Assembly: GCA_003024985.2 (NCBI GenBank)
Contig: PXIH01S0001148.1
Length of the DNA stretch: 19,716 bases
Source: Euperipatoides rowelli
Taxonomy: Eukaryota; Onychophora; Udeonychophora; Euonychophora; Peripatopsidae
Direction: 5' to 3' (one strand)
The notes under the pieces are model-generated. The model had not been told where the DNA came from. It worked only from the letters and a program-made list of their open reading frames with translations, and made no database searches. Of this stretch, positions 10,500 through 18,360 are shown one piece after another; within the stretch, counting starts at the first letter, position 1; each line of letters opens with the position of its first letter. Position numbers and translations under genes: made by a program.

Positions 10500-11400
10500 T
10501 AACCTTTTTTTTTTCCTTGCTCCAAAAATGTACATACAAAACTTGCTGCTGGCCAGTCAAACTCTGGAAACATTTTTTTTTTGTTTGCCAAAAATTCTGA
10601 AATATTGAGTTGCAGCTAAGAATCCAATTAATAAATGTCTTGAATACTGTAACTATTATTTTTGATTAGAAAAATGGTTGGAAGTGTTTTTGATGTTTTT
10701 TTTCTCTTTTTGACGTTCTCTTTTACATTTTTGCTGTTATCCTGAAATGATTTGCCAAATGCTAGTAAATTATTTGATCTTTAAACGCTTTTATTTGATA
10801 AGCTATTTAGTATAATCTTTTCCCATACCTCTAACTTAGAAATTGCTAATATGTTAATTGTAGTATGGGCATTAGATTTATTTTTTAATATTTGTGTCAT
10901 TCCATTATTTGGATGTAAACATCTTGCAAATCTTTTGTTGATTTCAATGATGTGCTATTTATCACAACACTCCAGTTCTTTAAGCTATTTTTTTTTGGTA
11001 CAAGTCAAATAATATATTTTAACAATTAAAAAAATATAAACATGCTGATGTAATTTTAAAAGTTGTTATAAATTTAAATAGGCTTGTAAATGATCTCACA
11101 AATTATATAGGCCAACCAGATTTAGTTAAATACTAAGAAATAATTAGCTTTTTCAGTAACAAGAATATTAGCTTTTTAAAGTATAAAGATGCTAATATCA
11201 ATTACCCACATAAATAATTTTTATTTAGTAACTTCTTTACATAATGAGCTTCCGCTCTGATTATTTTCTTTTGATGATAACTATGTAGCCTACTTAAGTA
11301 CTACATCTTACTGGGTTTTTCTTTTTAATTTAAATTCACGGTGTGATCCTTGGAATTATTTTCCATTTTTGTTCCATTGAGAATTGGTCACGATGTAGAG
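10500..11400. other. No gene recognised; AT-rich spacer
   Basis: Nothing beyond short homopolymers was found here on either strand. Confidence 0.6.
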
Positions 11401-11413
11401 CAGAAAGTTAGGG

Positions 11414-11554
11414 TGCATTCGCGAAATGGTTCTGAATCAGTTCTGAACTAAAAAACCAAGTTCTAAGTTGTTCGCGAAAGCATTTCTGGAGTGTTTGCAA
11501 AGTTCTAGAACCTACATCCAGTTCCTCAGAACCAGGTTCTAGAGCCTAGTAGCC
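11414..11554. repeat. Cluster of palindromic GTTCT/AGAAC motifs with two TTCGCGAA octamers
   Basis: Within 140 bases there are six variants of a 10-12 base motif: GGTTCTGAATC, AGTTCTGAAC, AAGTTCTAAG, AAGTTCTAGAACC, AGTTCCTCAGAACC and AGGTTCTAGAGCC. The palindrome TTCGCGAA occurs twice, at about 11418 and 11471, the first within GGGTGCATTCGCGAA. This is denser in GC than its surroundings. It may be a subterminal repeat region of a DNA transposon (inference). No transposase is nearby, and the boundary on the right is unclear. Confidence 0.55.
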
Positions 11555-11613
11555 GAGGAATTAGTCAAGGTTTTAACAGTTGCGTGTACAATCAAATTGG
11601 ATAACCGCATTTT

Positions 11614-11790
11614 TTATTTTATTTACAGTCCTAATCTTAGCGTAATCCTGAACCCTAACTCCAGCTACATATAAACCCAATATGTCCCAACCCTATGATA
11701 ATCTAAAGGTGAAATAATCCTTTTTCAATCAATTTCAATAATTTTAACACAAACTTCCGTCGGCCATAGCGTTAACTAATCAACGGCACA
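11614..11790 (+). repeat. Dispersed repeat family, copy 2 (most complete)
   Basis: It begins TTTACAGTCCTAATCTTA and continues through CAACCCTATGATAATCTAA, GGTGAAATAATCC, TCAATAATTTTAAC, AACTTCCGTCGGCCATAG and GTTAACTAATCAACGGCAC. The first two thirds match the copy at 13168-13275, and nearly all of it matches the complement of 13564-13732. The last third matches the complement of 1526-1610. It is non-coding. Confidence 0.75.
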
Positions 11791-11799
11791 ATTCTTATA

Positions 11800-12840
11800 A
11801 AACTCGACTAATTCCCTCCTCGCTACTAGATTTGCCTGCAGAGCTCACTTTTTTCTTAAAATATTTCATCTATGAAAGGATGGTGACTGACCTTTTGTCA
11901 CTACACATAGATAGCCTTACCACAAATGTTTTTTTGTTGACTAATTTTTTATATTTTTCTTCACTTTCTAGAGTTAACACGAATGTCTCCATATTAAAGC
12001 TAATTTTTTCTGGTGGTGTAACTACAAGTAGCATTTATTTCACTTTTTTTTTTGTTCCATGTGTTATATATATAATCTAAGAATACAGCATTTATTTCAA
12101 ATCTATAACTAGTAAATTTTTACTGACCGTTTGCAAAAGTTTGAACAAAATCAAACTCAAAAGGGTTCAAAGGTCACATTTCGATTTTATGACGCCGGTA
12201 GTTGAAATTTTTTTTTGGTTGTAAAATATAAACTGGAAACCATAAAAGAACAGCTAATTTTCTTTTATGGACACTACATTTTTTTTTTGTAGAACATATT
12301 CTAAGAAAATGTTTATCCAATTGGATTAATTTATTTTTCCCATGTTATTATTAATTGGTCTTATTCAAATAATTAAAAATAGAAATATAGTCTTTTAAAA
12401 TATTTAGGCCCACTTATAGCTATTTATAATGATAACATCACCACCAAATATGAATAAAATGGAATTTCAAGCAATTGTTGGAAATTCAATCATTTTCAAA
12501 TAGTAAAAAAAATCAAAGATTTTGTTTTGGGTTAATAAATCGATTGCATTTTTCCCCTATAGTAGACAGAGAAATGGGGATCCACTTTTTTTTTTTTTTG
12601 CCATTATATTTTTTAAAATTAAATTGCAATACAACAGGAACATTTATTCCAAATATGAATAAAAATTTAATCAGTTTAGTAAATGCATAGAACCTATAAA
12701 TATTCAAATTAATAAGTTAATTACATTAATTTTTTTTATTTCTAAAAAAAAAAAACATCCTTTACATCAAAGAGATGTGAATAAAAGAAAATTAAGTTTT
12801 GAAATTCCTTTCCTTTTTTATATAGTTTAAAATTTTTTGA
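11800..12840. other. No gene recognised; AT-rich spacer
   Basis: Open frames at 11832-12080 and 12475-12690 have composition expected of AT-rich non-coding DNA and no recognisable domain. A nuclear-receptor DR1-like sequence lies at 12163-12176 and is discussed as a finding only. Confidence 0.6.
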
Positions 12841-12990
12841 CAAAAACAGGTCAGAATCCGTTATCTGCCCACCAACATAATTAACGTTAGGAGTCACGAC
12901 AACTAAAACATAGCGCGTGGAATTAAAATTAAATTAAAGAATAAGGATGGAGTAAGTCTCATTCAGACTTTTACATCCCTTAAAAATAAA

Positions 12991-13098
12991 CTAAAACTCA
13001 ATATTCTGAAAAAGGTAGTCCAATCTGTTTTTGAACTGATGTAAGCTTGATGACATCACTATTTCATTAGGCAGCCTAATCCAATTATTTATTAATAA
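12991..13098 (-). pseudogene. C-terminal coding tail of a non-LTR (LINE) reverse transcriptase
   Basis: Read on the - strand from 13083, the frame gives WIRLPNEIVMSSS followed by LHQFKNRLDYLF, then a TAG at 12991-12993. This matches the pattern W-x-x-LP-x-x-(I/V)V...S(L/V)-x-x-FK-x-RLD that closes the ORF2 protein in CR1/Jockey/L2-type LINEs, next to the natural stop (established family pattern, recalled). Only about 36 codons are present; the reverse transcriptase and endonuclease domains are missing. It sits wholly inside the 449-bp TIR element, as captured or pre-existing cargo or as a 5'-truncated insertion. It has no function of its own. Confidence 0.7.
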
Positions 13099-13106
13099 TA
13101 ATTAAT

Positions 13107-13141
13107 AAAAATACTAATAATTATTAATTATTAGTATTTTT
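13107..13141. repeat. Perfect 17-bp-arm AT palindrome
   Basis: AAAAATACTAATAATTA (13107-13123) is mirrored exactly as its reverse complement at 13125-13141 around a single T. It lies inside the 449-bp TIR element, immediately upstream of the LINE tail in LINE orientation. It is able to extrude as a cruciform. Confidence 0.9.
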
Positions 13142-13167
13142 TTTCTCGCCAATTTTAGTATATTTTC

Positions 13168-13275
13168 TTCACAGTCCTAATCTTACCGTAACCCTGAATC
13201 CTATGCTAATCTAGTTGTGAAATAATCTTTTGCTGAGCGCCGATCTAGATAATTTCAACTTACATCAGCCATATT
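13168..13275 (+). repeat. Dispersed repeat family, copy 3, forming the right arm of the TIR element
   Basis: CTTCACAGTCCTAATCTTACC, GTAACCCTGAATCCTA, TGCTAATCTAG, TGTGAAATAATC, GATAATTTCAACTTACATCAGCCATA match copy 2 (11614-11790) in order. The match ends at the right TIR, which the other copies lack. It is non-coding. Confidence 0.7.
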
Positions 13276-13563
13276 GGGCAGATAACGGATCTTGACCCAA
13301 AAACATTTTAACCAAATTTGAAATGTTCTTTAATAAATTAGACTAAACTATATTATATAAGTTCATAATAGTTTTGATTTGTTAATACTGTATTGTAATT
13401 TTAAATACTTTAAATGAAATTTAAGTTTCAGATGATTAATGATATTTGGGTCCCTTTTTAATAAAATACAATGTTAGGAAAAAATGTTAAAGGGGGGCAA
13501 GGGCATAAAATAGAAGCGGTTAATGATTGAAACCTGTTATTCACTTTTGCCGCGTTTTTAACA

Positions 13564-13732
13564 TTGCGCATATATTTTTGTCATTACGGTTGATTTTTCG
13601 GAAGTTAGATCAAAATTATCAAAATCGATCAAAAATGGATTGTTTCACCCCTTCATCATCATAGGGTTGGGGGGAAAGTGGGTTTAATACATAGTATGGG
13701 TTTAGGGTTGTGGTAAGGTTAGGACTGTAAAC
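13564..13732 (-). repeat. Dispersed repeat family, copy 4 (inverted)
   Basis: On the - strand this reads TTTACAGTCCTAACCTTACC, CAACCCTATGATGATG, GGGTGAAACAATCC, GATCGATTTTGATAATTTTGA, CTAACTTCCG and ends at ATATATGCGCAAT, collinear with copies 1 and 2. On the + strand the end GGACTGTAAAC runs straight into a 12-base A run, a SINE-like 3' end, but copies 2 and 3 lack a long A tail. It lies about 270 bases beyond the TIR element, in opposite orientation to copy 3. Confidence 0.7.
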
Positions 13733-13744
13733 AAAAAAAAAAAG

Positions 13745-14899
13745 GCTGCTACGAAACAGAAAAGAGGATTAACAGATTTCAATTTTTAACCGCTCGTACA
13801 TAAAATTGTTTAATTGTACACTTAAGAGGATTTTTCTAAAAAATGAACCTGTGCTGGGATATATTTTATAGTAGGTGTAATTTTAACCCAACCATTCCAA
13901 TTGTAGATTTTAATTGATTTTCTTTCATGTTTTAACATGGAAAGAAATGCATTTTATAATTTTTTCAAATTTTGCACTAACACGTATTTTCCTGCTAATT
14001 ATTTTTTACCAACACACTTAACTTTTTTCATCAGTGTTTTAATTCTTAAAAATGTCTAGTTTTGAAAAGGAGATTACATTTTTGTAATGATAGTTTTAAA
14101 CTTAATAAATCATTTTAATAATGAAAGTGTTAAATAAATTAACTTTATTTATTTTTTAAAACATCTGTACTGTATTTCATTGAATCATGTGAAGGAAACT
14201 AGTATTTGTGTCTTGCTATTCTTATTTATTAATGGATGGGATTTAAAAAAAAATTGTTTTTTAGTTAAAGCTGTAAATATTTTTAAAATGCTCATTGTTT
14301 TAAGTGATGTCAAATGGTTAAGTTGGTTACTAAAAGACTGGTATTTCTTTCTGTTAATTTGTTTTCTATGGATAACCTTATGTGCCTTGTAAAGCAAGGG
14401 CTACTAGGTTTCCTACTTAGGAAGAATTCACTTGTTTTAGGAGCTGGATTGTGATATAAAAGTTGCAAATATTTTCTTTGCAACATGTATTATGTTCTAA
14501 TTTGAAGAATAAAATTTATTATTACTTTCAATACAATAAAAATGAACTTTGAAATTGTTTAATTTATTAGTTCAATACAGTAATAAAAAGACTAATAAAT
14601 CAACCATTCTTGCATTGGGGAGTGGGTAATGACATCACTAATGATGTAGGCTAATGTTGGGCACTAGTTTGTACTTGAGATTTATTTAAATCTGCAGCAT
14701 ATTCCATACCTTTATTTAAAAAAAAAAATCATGGATTTATTTGTTGCATAGATAAATTGTTCAGACTTCACATTTAATTTCATCAAATATACCATTATGA
14801 AAGCCACTGTGTAACTAGACTAAGTCATTTGGCCCTTCCCTGGTAAAGAAACACTTGGGGAGTGGAAATATGGCATCCAGAGATACAGTATACAGGCTA
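13745..14899. other. No gene recognised; AT-rich spacer
   Basis: The two opposed open frames at about 14180-14397 mirror each other and have no recognisable protein features, so neither is called. The last five bases, GGCTA (14895-14899), would be the target site of the LTR element that starts at 14900. Confidence 0.55.
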
Positions 14900-15109
14900 T
14901 GTTATGTATGTATTTGGCAATGCCAAATAACCTAGCAACACAGCATGAGATCAAGAAGGGATTTTCTCAAGAAGTAAAAGGGACTTGATCTGTATATGGA
15001 TACGACATGTCTCATGTAATCTTTCCAGTAATACTTTAATGATGAAGTAGTAGTATCATAGTAATAGATGTTTAGCAAATTATATGTAATATTTGTTGTA
15101 AACACAACA
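14900..15109 (+). mobile_element. 5' LTR of gypsy-type element A
   Basis: A 210-bp segment starts TGTTATG and ends CACAACA, with TG...CA ends and a near-perfect 7-base inverted terminus. It is followed without a gap by a primer-binding site and, 80 bases later, by a gag start. It contains the palindrome TATTTGGCA-A-TGCCAAATA (14911-14929). The left boundary is inferred from the TGTT/AACA symmetry. No 3' LTR is visible in the window, so the boundary cannot be confirmed by comparing copies. Confidence 0.7.
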
Positions 15110-15122
15110 TGGTGGCAGCAGT
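15110..15122 (+). other. Primer-binding site of element A (tRNA-Leu-like)
   Basis: TGGTGGCAGCAGT directly follows the LTR's CA end. It is complementary to the 3' end, with CCA, of animal tRNA-Leu(AAG), which would give TGGTGGCAGCGGT, with one mismatch at position 11 (tRNA sequence recalled, not searched). Such a site primes minus-strand DNA synthesis in LTR retrotransposons. Confidence 0.65.
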
Positions 15123-15189
15123 ATAGTGAAATAAAATAATAATAAAAAGTTAATTGCACTTGGAATAACGTGAAAAAAAAAGTCGGTAA

Positions 15190-15315
15190 ATGGATTCCTA
15201 TCGTAAGCAAATGGAACTATCCCTTCAAGGAAACGTAGCTGAACACTGGTGAAAGTTGTTGTATAGTAGATCTCAATGTAATGAGATCTCGGGAACTAAT
15301 AAGATCGCTGCAGTA
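15190..15315 (+). pseudogene. Gag N-terminus of element A, broken
   Basis: An ATG at 15190 opens MDSYRKQMELSLQGNVAEHW, whose LQGNVAE.W motif is typical of the start of Mag/C-clade gypsy gag proteins (the structural protein that forms virus-like particles). An in-frame TGA at 15250-15252 interrupts it. The same frame then continues with a plausible gag sequence through NEISGTNKIAA to about 15315. There the coding sequence stops matching, exactly where another LTR starts with TGTAG at 15316. The rest of this gag is missing, so it is non-functional. Confidence 0.65.
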
Positions 15316-15443
15316 TGTAGCAGATATACCATGTAACATGTTTTTGTACCGCTAAAAGTTATCTTAAACTTATGTTATTAGAATAAATAGCATTCTACAT
15401 ATGTATGTTGTTATAGTCTTATTAAAACAAGAAGACAACTACA
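15316..15443 (+). mobile_element. Short 5' LTR of gypsy-type element C, nested in A
   Basis: A 128-bp segment starts TGTAG and ends CTACA (perfect 5-base inverted ends, TG...CA) and contains AATAAA near 15384. Six bases after it, TGGTGATGTAGG (15450-15461) could be a decayed primer site, and a gypsy gag opens at 15618. It begins inside element A's gag, so C inserted into A in the same orientation. CAGTA (15311-15315) would be the target duplication, but its partner lies beyond a missing 3' LTR. The LTR is short for the group, and its limits rest on these signals alone. Confidence 0.5.
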
Positions 15444-15617
15444 GTATATTGGTGATGTAGGAAAATAAAAAGAATGAAAAAGGTTTGCGGGGAAAAAAAG
15501 ACTGAGTCCAAAAGTGTTTTGTAAGTAAAATTTTAATATTAATATAACTTGAACGAAAAACAAGTCTAAATTAAAAGTAATTTTATGAAATTGTAGAAAA
15601 TATATTAATAAAATAAA

Positions 15618-16202
15618 ATGCCAACTTTTGGAAAAATAAATCCATTCGATGAGAATGAAGAAAATTGGGAGCACTATATAGCGCCTGTACATCAATTCTT
15701 TTTGGCAAATGATATAGAAAATACAGAAAAAATTAAAAACATTTTCCTCGCGTCGGTAGGACCTAAGGTTTTTAATCTATTTGATTTATTTGCTGCTGAA
15801 GACCCAGCTGTAAAAGATCTGGAAGAAATAATTGAAGTATTGACAAAACATTATAGTCCCAAACCATCGGAAATTTTAGAAACATTCAAATTTAGAAGTA
15901 GGAAAAAACTACCACATGAATCGATAGATTATGTAGCAAGCTTACGCAGACTAGCTAGTACTTGTGGGTTTGAGGTATCTAGTCTAGACAAAACCTTACG
16001 AGACCAATTTGTGGTAGGAATTGATTCAGTTCAACAAAGACTGTTTGAGGAGTAGATATTAACTTTTGAATGTGCAGTAAAAAAAATAGTGAGTACAATG
16101 ACGGTAGCAACAAGAAACATCAAAGAATTGAAAAGTGCAGGAATCGGATTGACTGACAAAGTGAATAAATTATTTTTAGATAAAAATAAAAAAATTGCAT
16201 AG
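15618..16202 (+). pseudogene. Ty3/gypsy gag (capsid region), one internal stop, 3' end missing
   Basis: This frame encodes a retrotransposon Gag capsid: GKINPFDENEENWEHYI near the start, FFLANDIE, then LTKHYSPKPSE, FKFRSRKKLPHESIDYV, LRRLASTCGF and LRDQFVVGI, all typical positions of gypsy gag. The ATG at 15618 lies just before the conserved start and is the likely initiator. Residues 1-145 are open, then TAG at 16053-16055 interrupts. The same frame continues for 48 codons with the expected LTFE.A and KELK sequence until TAG at 16200-16202. The zinc-knuckle end is absent here and a decayed one appears at about 19122. This is a recent-looking but dead copy. The antisense frames here are shadows. 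Confidence 0.9.
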
Positions 16203-17378
16203 ACCAACAATTAAAAATGAACAGAAAGTAAATAATAGAAATTTTATTAATGCATACGTTGTGATAAAACAAATCACNAACAATCATATTATTTACTAAC
16301 TATTAATTACAGTATAAATTATTATATGATATAAATACATTATATTATTGTTGTTGTTGTTGGAGTCTGAACATATAAGAAGCTGGACATGTATCTCTTT
16401 AGGAGGTCCATGTACAGGATTGTTATATTACTACCTGGTTTATGTTCTGAACCCCTCCGCCCTCCTACCCTTGAAATTATCACCAACACAAAGGAGTTAG
16501 CTGCCTAGAAACATATTATTTATAAATGTATTTGGCTTCAAATGTAAACTTTACAATTGAATGGATTTCATTTTCCCACAAGCATAATTAAATTATTTTT
16601 CTAAATAAACTAAACTTTAATTTTCTACAGATATTGTATTTAACTGGAATTAAAATTAGAATTGTTAGTGTGCAATTGAATTAATATTTAGAGTCCTCCT
16701 GTCAAAGTTCATATTTTTAAAATCGACTAAAAACTTTTATCCTTTAATTGATTTGAATCATAAAGAAACAAAAATTTAGCAAATGAAAATTATTTTAAGA
16801 ATTAAAGTTTTGTTCAGTAACAAAAAGTATATATATTGGGAAAAAAATTCAGATAGATCTCCGTTTGCACTTTTCCTGCTAACAATCAAAAACAAATTTC
16901 TTAAACTTTTAACAGGGAACCATATTAATATTGCGTCACATTGTTCGATTTCACATAGCAAAGATAACTTATACTGTATATATAATCTTTAAATACAAGT
17001 TTGTACATGCATATAATAACAATTTAAACAACTAACAATTAAGGCCTTAGATAAGTAAATATACAGTAAATCAGTTTACTTATGTTGACATTTATGTATT
17101 AAAAATTTGATTTTACTTAGAATACTTTTAATATCTTGTCTGTAATAATTTGACTCGTCACTATTTGCTGATTTGCCCAGGTAAGCACAGGTAAGCACAC
17201 AACTTGCTATCAACTTCATTGTTATTATTTCCATTTGTAGGCACTCTATTTCTCAATGCCATCACAACACCTTTTCCTTTCACACCCCACTAGTGAAATT
17301 TTCACTTTGCTGCAAATATTTTCGTCTACAATCGTGGCATGATTGTTGGAAACAGGGCTCATTTTATCACCTATAATC
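16203..17378. other. Insert between gag and the downstream gag-pol remnant; no gene recognised
   Basis: AT-rich sequence containing (TTG)5 at 16348-16362, an unresolved base at about 16278 and no recognisable coding domain. The opposed open frames at 16776-16992 are shadows of each other. The - strand from 17378 to about 17250 may hold the extreme tail of the integrase remnant, but no motif supports that. A tandem pair of splice-donor-like sequences is at 17178-17198. Confidence 0.55.
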
Positions 17379-18276
17379 TTATGGTAATAACATAGCTAAA
17401 ATTTGTTTAACTTGCACTATTTTAATTTCAAGTGGCTTGTCAATATTTTTAATCTTCTAATTGACAACTCTCATTCTAAATAAAATTCTGTTCAGGCCTT
17501 TATAATGCATCTTCATCTTTCTATTTTTGCCCGCATAGCTCATTAGATGAGGACATAACATAGCTTCACAAAGTCTAAACTCATACAATTTCACATTACG
17601 AGCTCTTGTTTTGAATGTCAGTACAGATGAAGCAGTGAATTAGTCAAATACGTTATTACGTGCATCTTATATTTTGACTGTTATTTCAGCAATAAAATCT
17701 GGCATTTCATCACTGACTGGCTCACTTTCTCGTTTAAAATGAACTGCAGGATTTATTTGGTCAAAGGTATGAAAAAGAAAAAGGGACGATTGCCAATGAT
17801 GCAATGAAATGCATTATTTAAAACTTGAAGAACATAAGGTTAGCAAAAAATGTCCCAGTATGAATAGTTCTTTTTACATATTATGTGAGTGAAAATGTTC
17901 AATAACTTACCATTCACCCACACCATTCCCTTGAGGAAAATATGCCAGTAGTGCAAATATTCTTGTTGCCTAGCCTTTTACAGAAACTCTGGAAGATAAC
18001 TCCTGTGAACTGTGCTCCTCTGTCCCTTACCAGCTCATACACTCCATACCTTGGGAAAATATTGTTTAAATAATCCTTAGCTATCGTTTCCATATTAACT
18101 ATTTCAGATGCAAATATCATCCTGCTAAAATGATCAGTCCATAAGACGATGTATTTGTTGAACTGTTGTGTTGGAACAAAGAGCCTTAAAATCTCAATGG
18201 AAATGCAGTTCATTAGCATTTTTTATGGTAATAATGGTTGAAGAGGTGCTCAGGTCCTAATTAAATTTCTCTATAG
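17379..18276 (-). pseudogene. Ty3/gypsy integrase remnant (core plus C-terminal domain)
   Basis: Integrase inserts retrotransposon cDNA into the host genome through a D,D35E catalytic core. Reading leftward from 18276, APLQPLLP (18249 down) is the usual lead-in to the core. Next come SIEIL, where the first catalytic Asp is expected but Glu is read, and NKYIVLWTDHFSR. The second Asp is in RDRGAQFTG (Asp codon 18022-18024), and the third acidic residue is in PQGNGVGE (Glu codon 17913-17915), one frame away. That Asp-to-Glu spacing is 109 bases, 36 codons plus one base, so a single-base shift separates them. From 17762 to 17379 a further frame reads NPAVHFKRE and then a C-terminal module (YAGKNRKMKMHYKG, with GLN at the GPY motif), with three stops. 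The zinc-binding N-terminus, RNase H and RT are absent. It is antisense to the flanking gag-pol. Confidence 0.85.
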
Positions 18277-18360
18277 CAGTGGCGTAGATAGACCCGGGCC
18301 TACCATGACCTGGCCCGGGTAAATCGTACCTGGGCCCGGGCAGCCGAACACACGACGCAC
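18277..18360 (+). mobile_element. DNA-transposon-like terminus with CCCGGG repeats
   Basis: CAGTGGCGTAGATAG at 18277 resembles a terminal motif common to many animal hAT-type elements (recalled, not searched). It is followed by three CCCGGG palindromes in a roughly 20-base repeat (ACCTGGCCCGGGTA, ACCTGGGCCCGGGCA). This is the most GC-rich stretch of the window. The integrase remnant on the other strand ends exactly at 18276, so the element inserted into it; CTCTATAG (18269-18276) would be the 8-bp target site. No right-hand inverted end was found, so the element is truncated or rearranged. Confidence 0.55.

Larger units (their letters stand above)
12849..13297. mobile_element. 449-bp non-autonomous transposon with 22-bp TIRs and 8-bp target duplication
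   Basis: The end 12849-12870 is the reverse complement of 13276-13297 at 20 of 22 positions; the shared core is ATCCGTTATCTGCCC. The identical octamer CAAAAACA lies immediately outside both ends (12841-12848 and 13298-13305). An 8-bp duplication is the hallmark of hAT-superfamily insertion (established knowledge), although the GG...CC termini are not classic hAT and the superfamily stays uncertain. There is no transposase, so it would depend on one elsewhere. The interior is composite: an antisense non-LTR retrotransposon tail (12991-13098), a perfect palindrome (13107-13141), and a copy of the dispersed repeat (13168-13275) running up to the right TIR. Confidence 0.8.

Noticed and set aside
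10240-10560. Several overlapping open frames rich in Tyr/Ile on both strands
   Set aside because: They are translations of the (TA)n microsatellite and exist in all frames; there is no protein evidence.
11832-12080. 82-codon hydrophobic frame resembling a membrane protein
   Set aside because: Its Phe/Ile/Leu richness follows from T-rich DNA; no conserved motif or gene context.
14180-14397. Two mutually antisense 70-codon frames
   Set aside because: They mirror each other, have AT-driven composition and no domain; neither can be preferred.
14932-15210. Antisense open frame across LTR A
   Set aside because: It overlaps the LTR, primer site and gag start, which are better supported on the + strand.
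15411-15695. Antisense open frame across the gag leader
   Set aside because: A shadow of the 5' leader and gag of element C.
17830-17909. Intron inside the antisense integrase (GTAAGT right after the NGVGEW codons, CTAAC branch-like word and CAAG acceptor)
   Set aside because: Retrotransposon integrase normally has coding sequence across this interval, and the spacing fits a slightly shortened, decayed frame; the splice-like words are probably chance.
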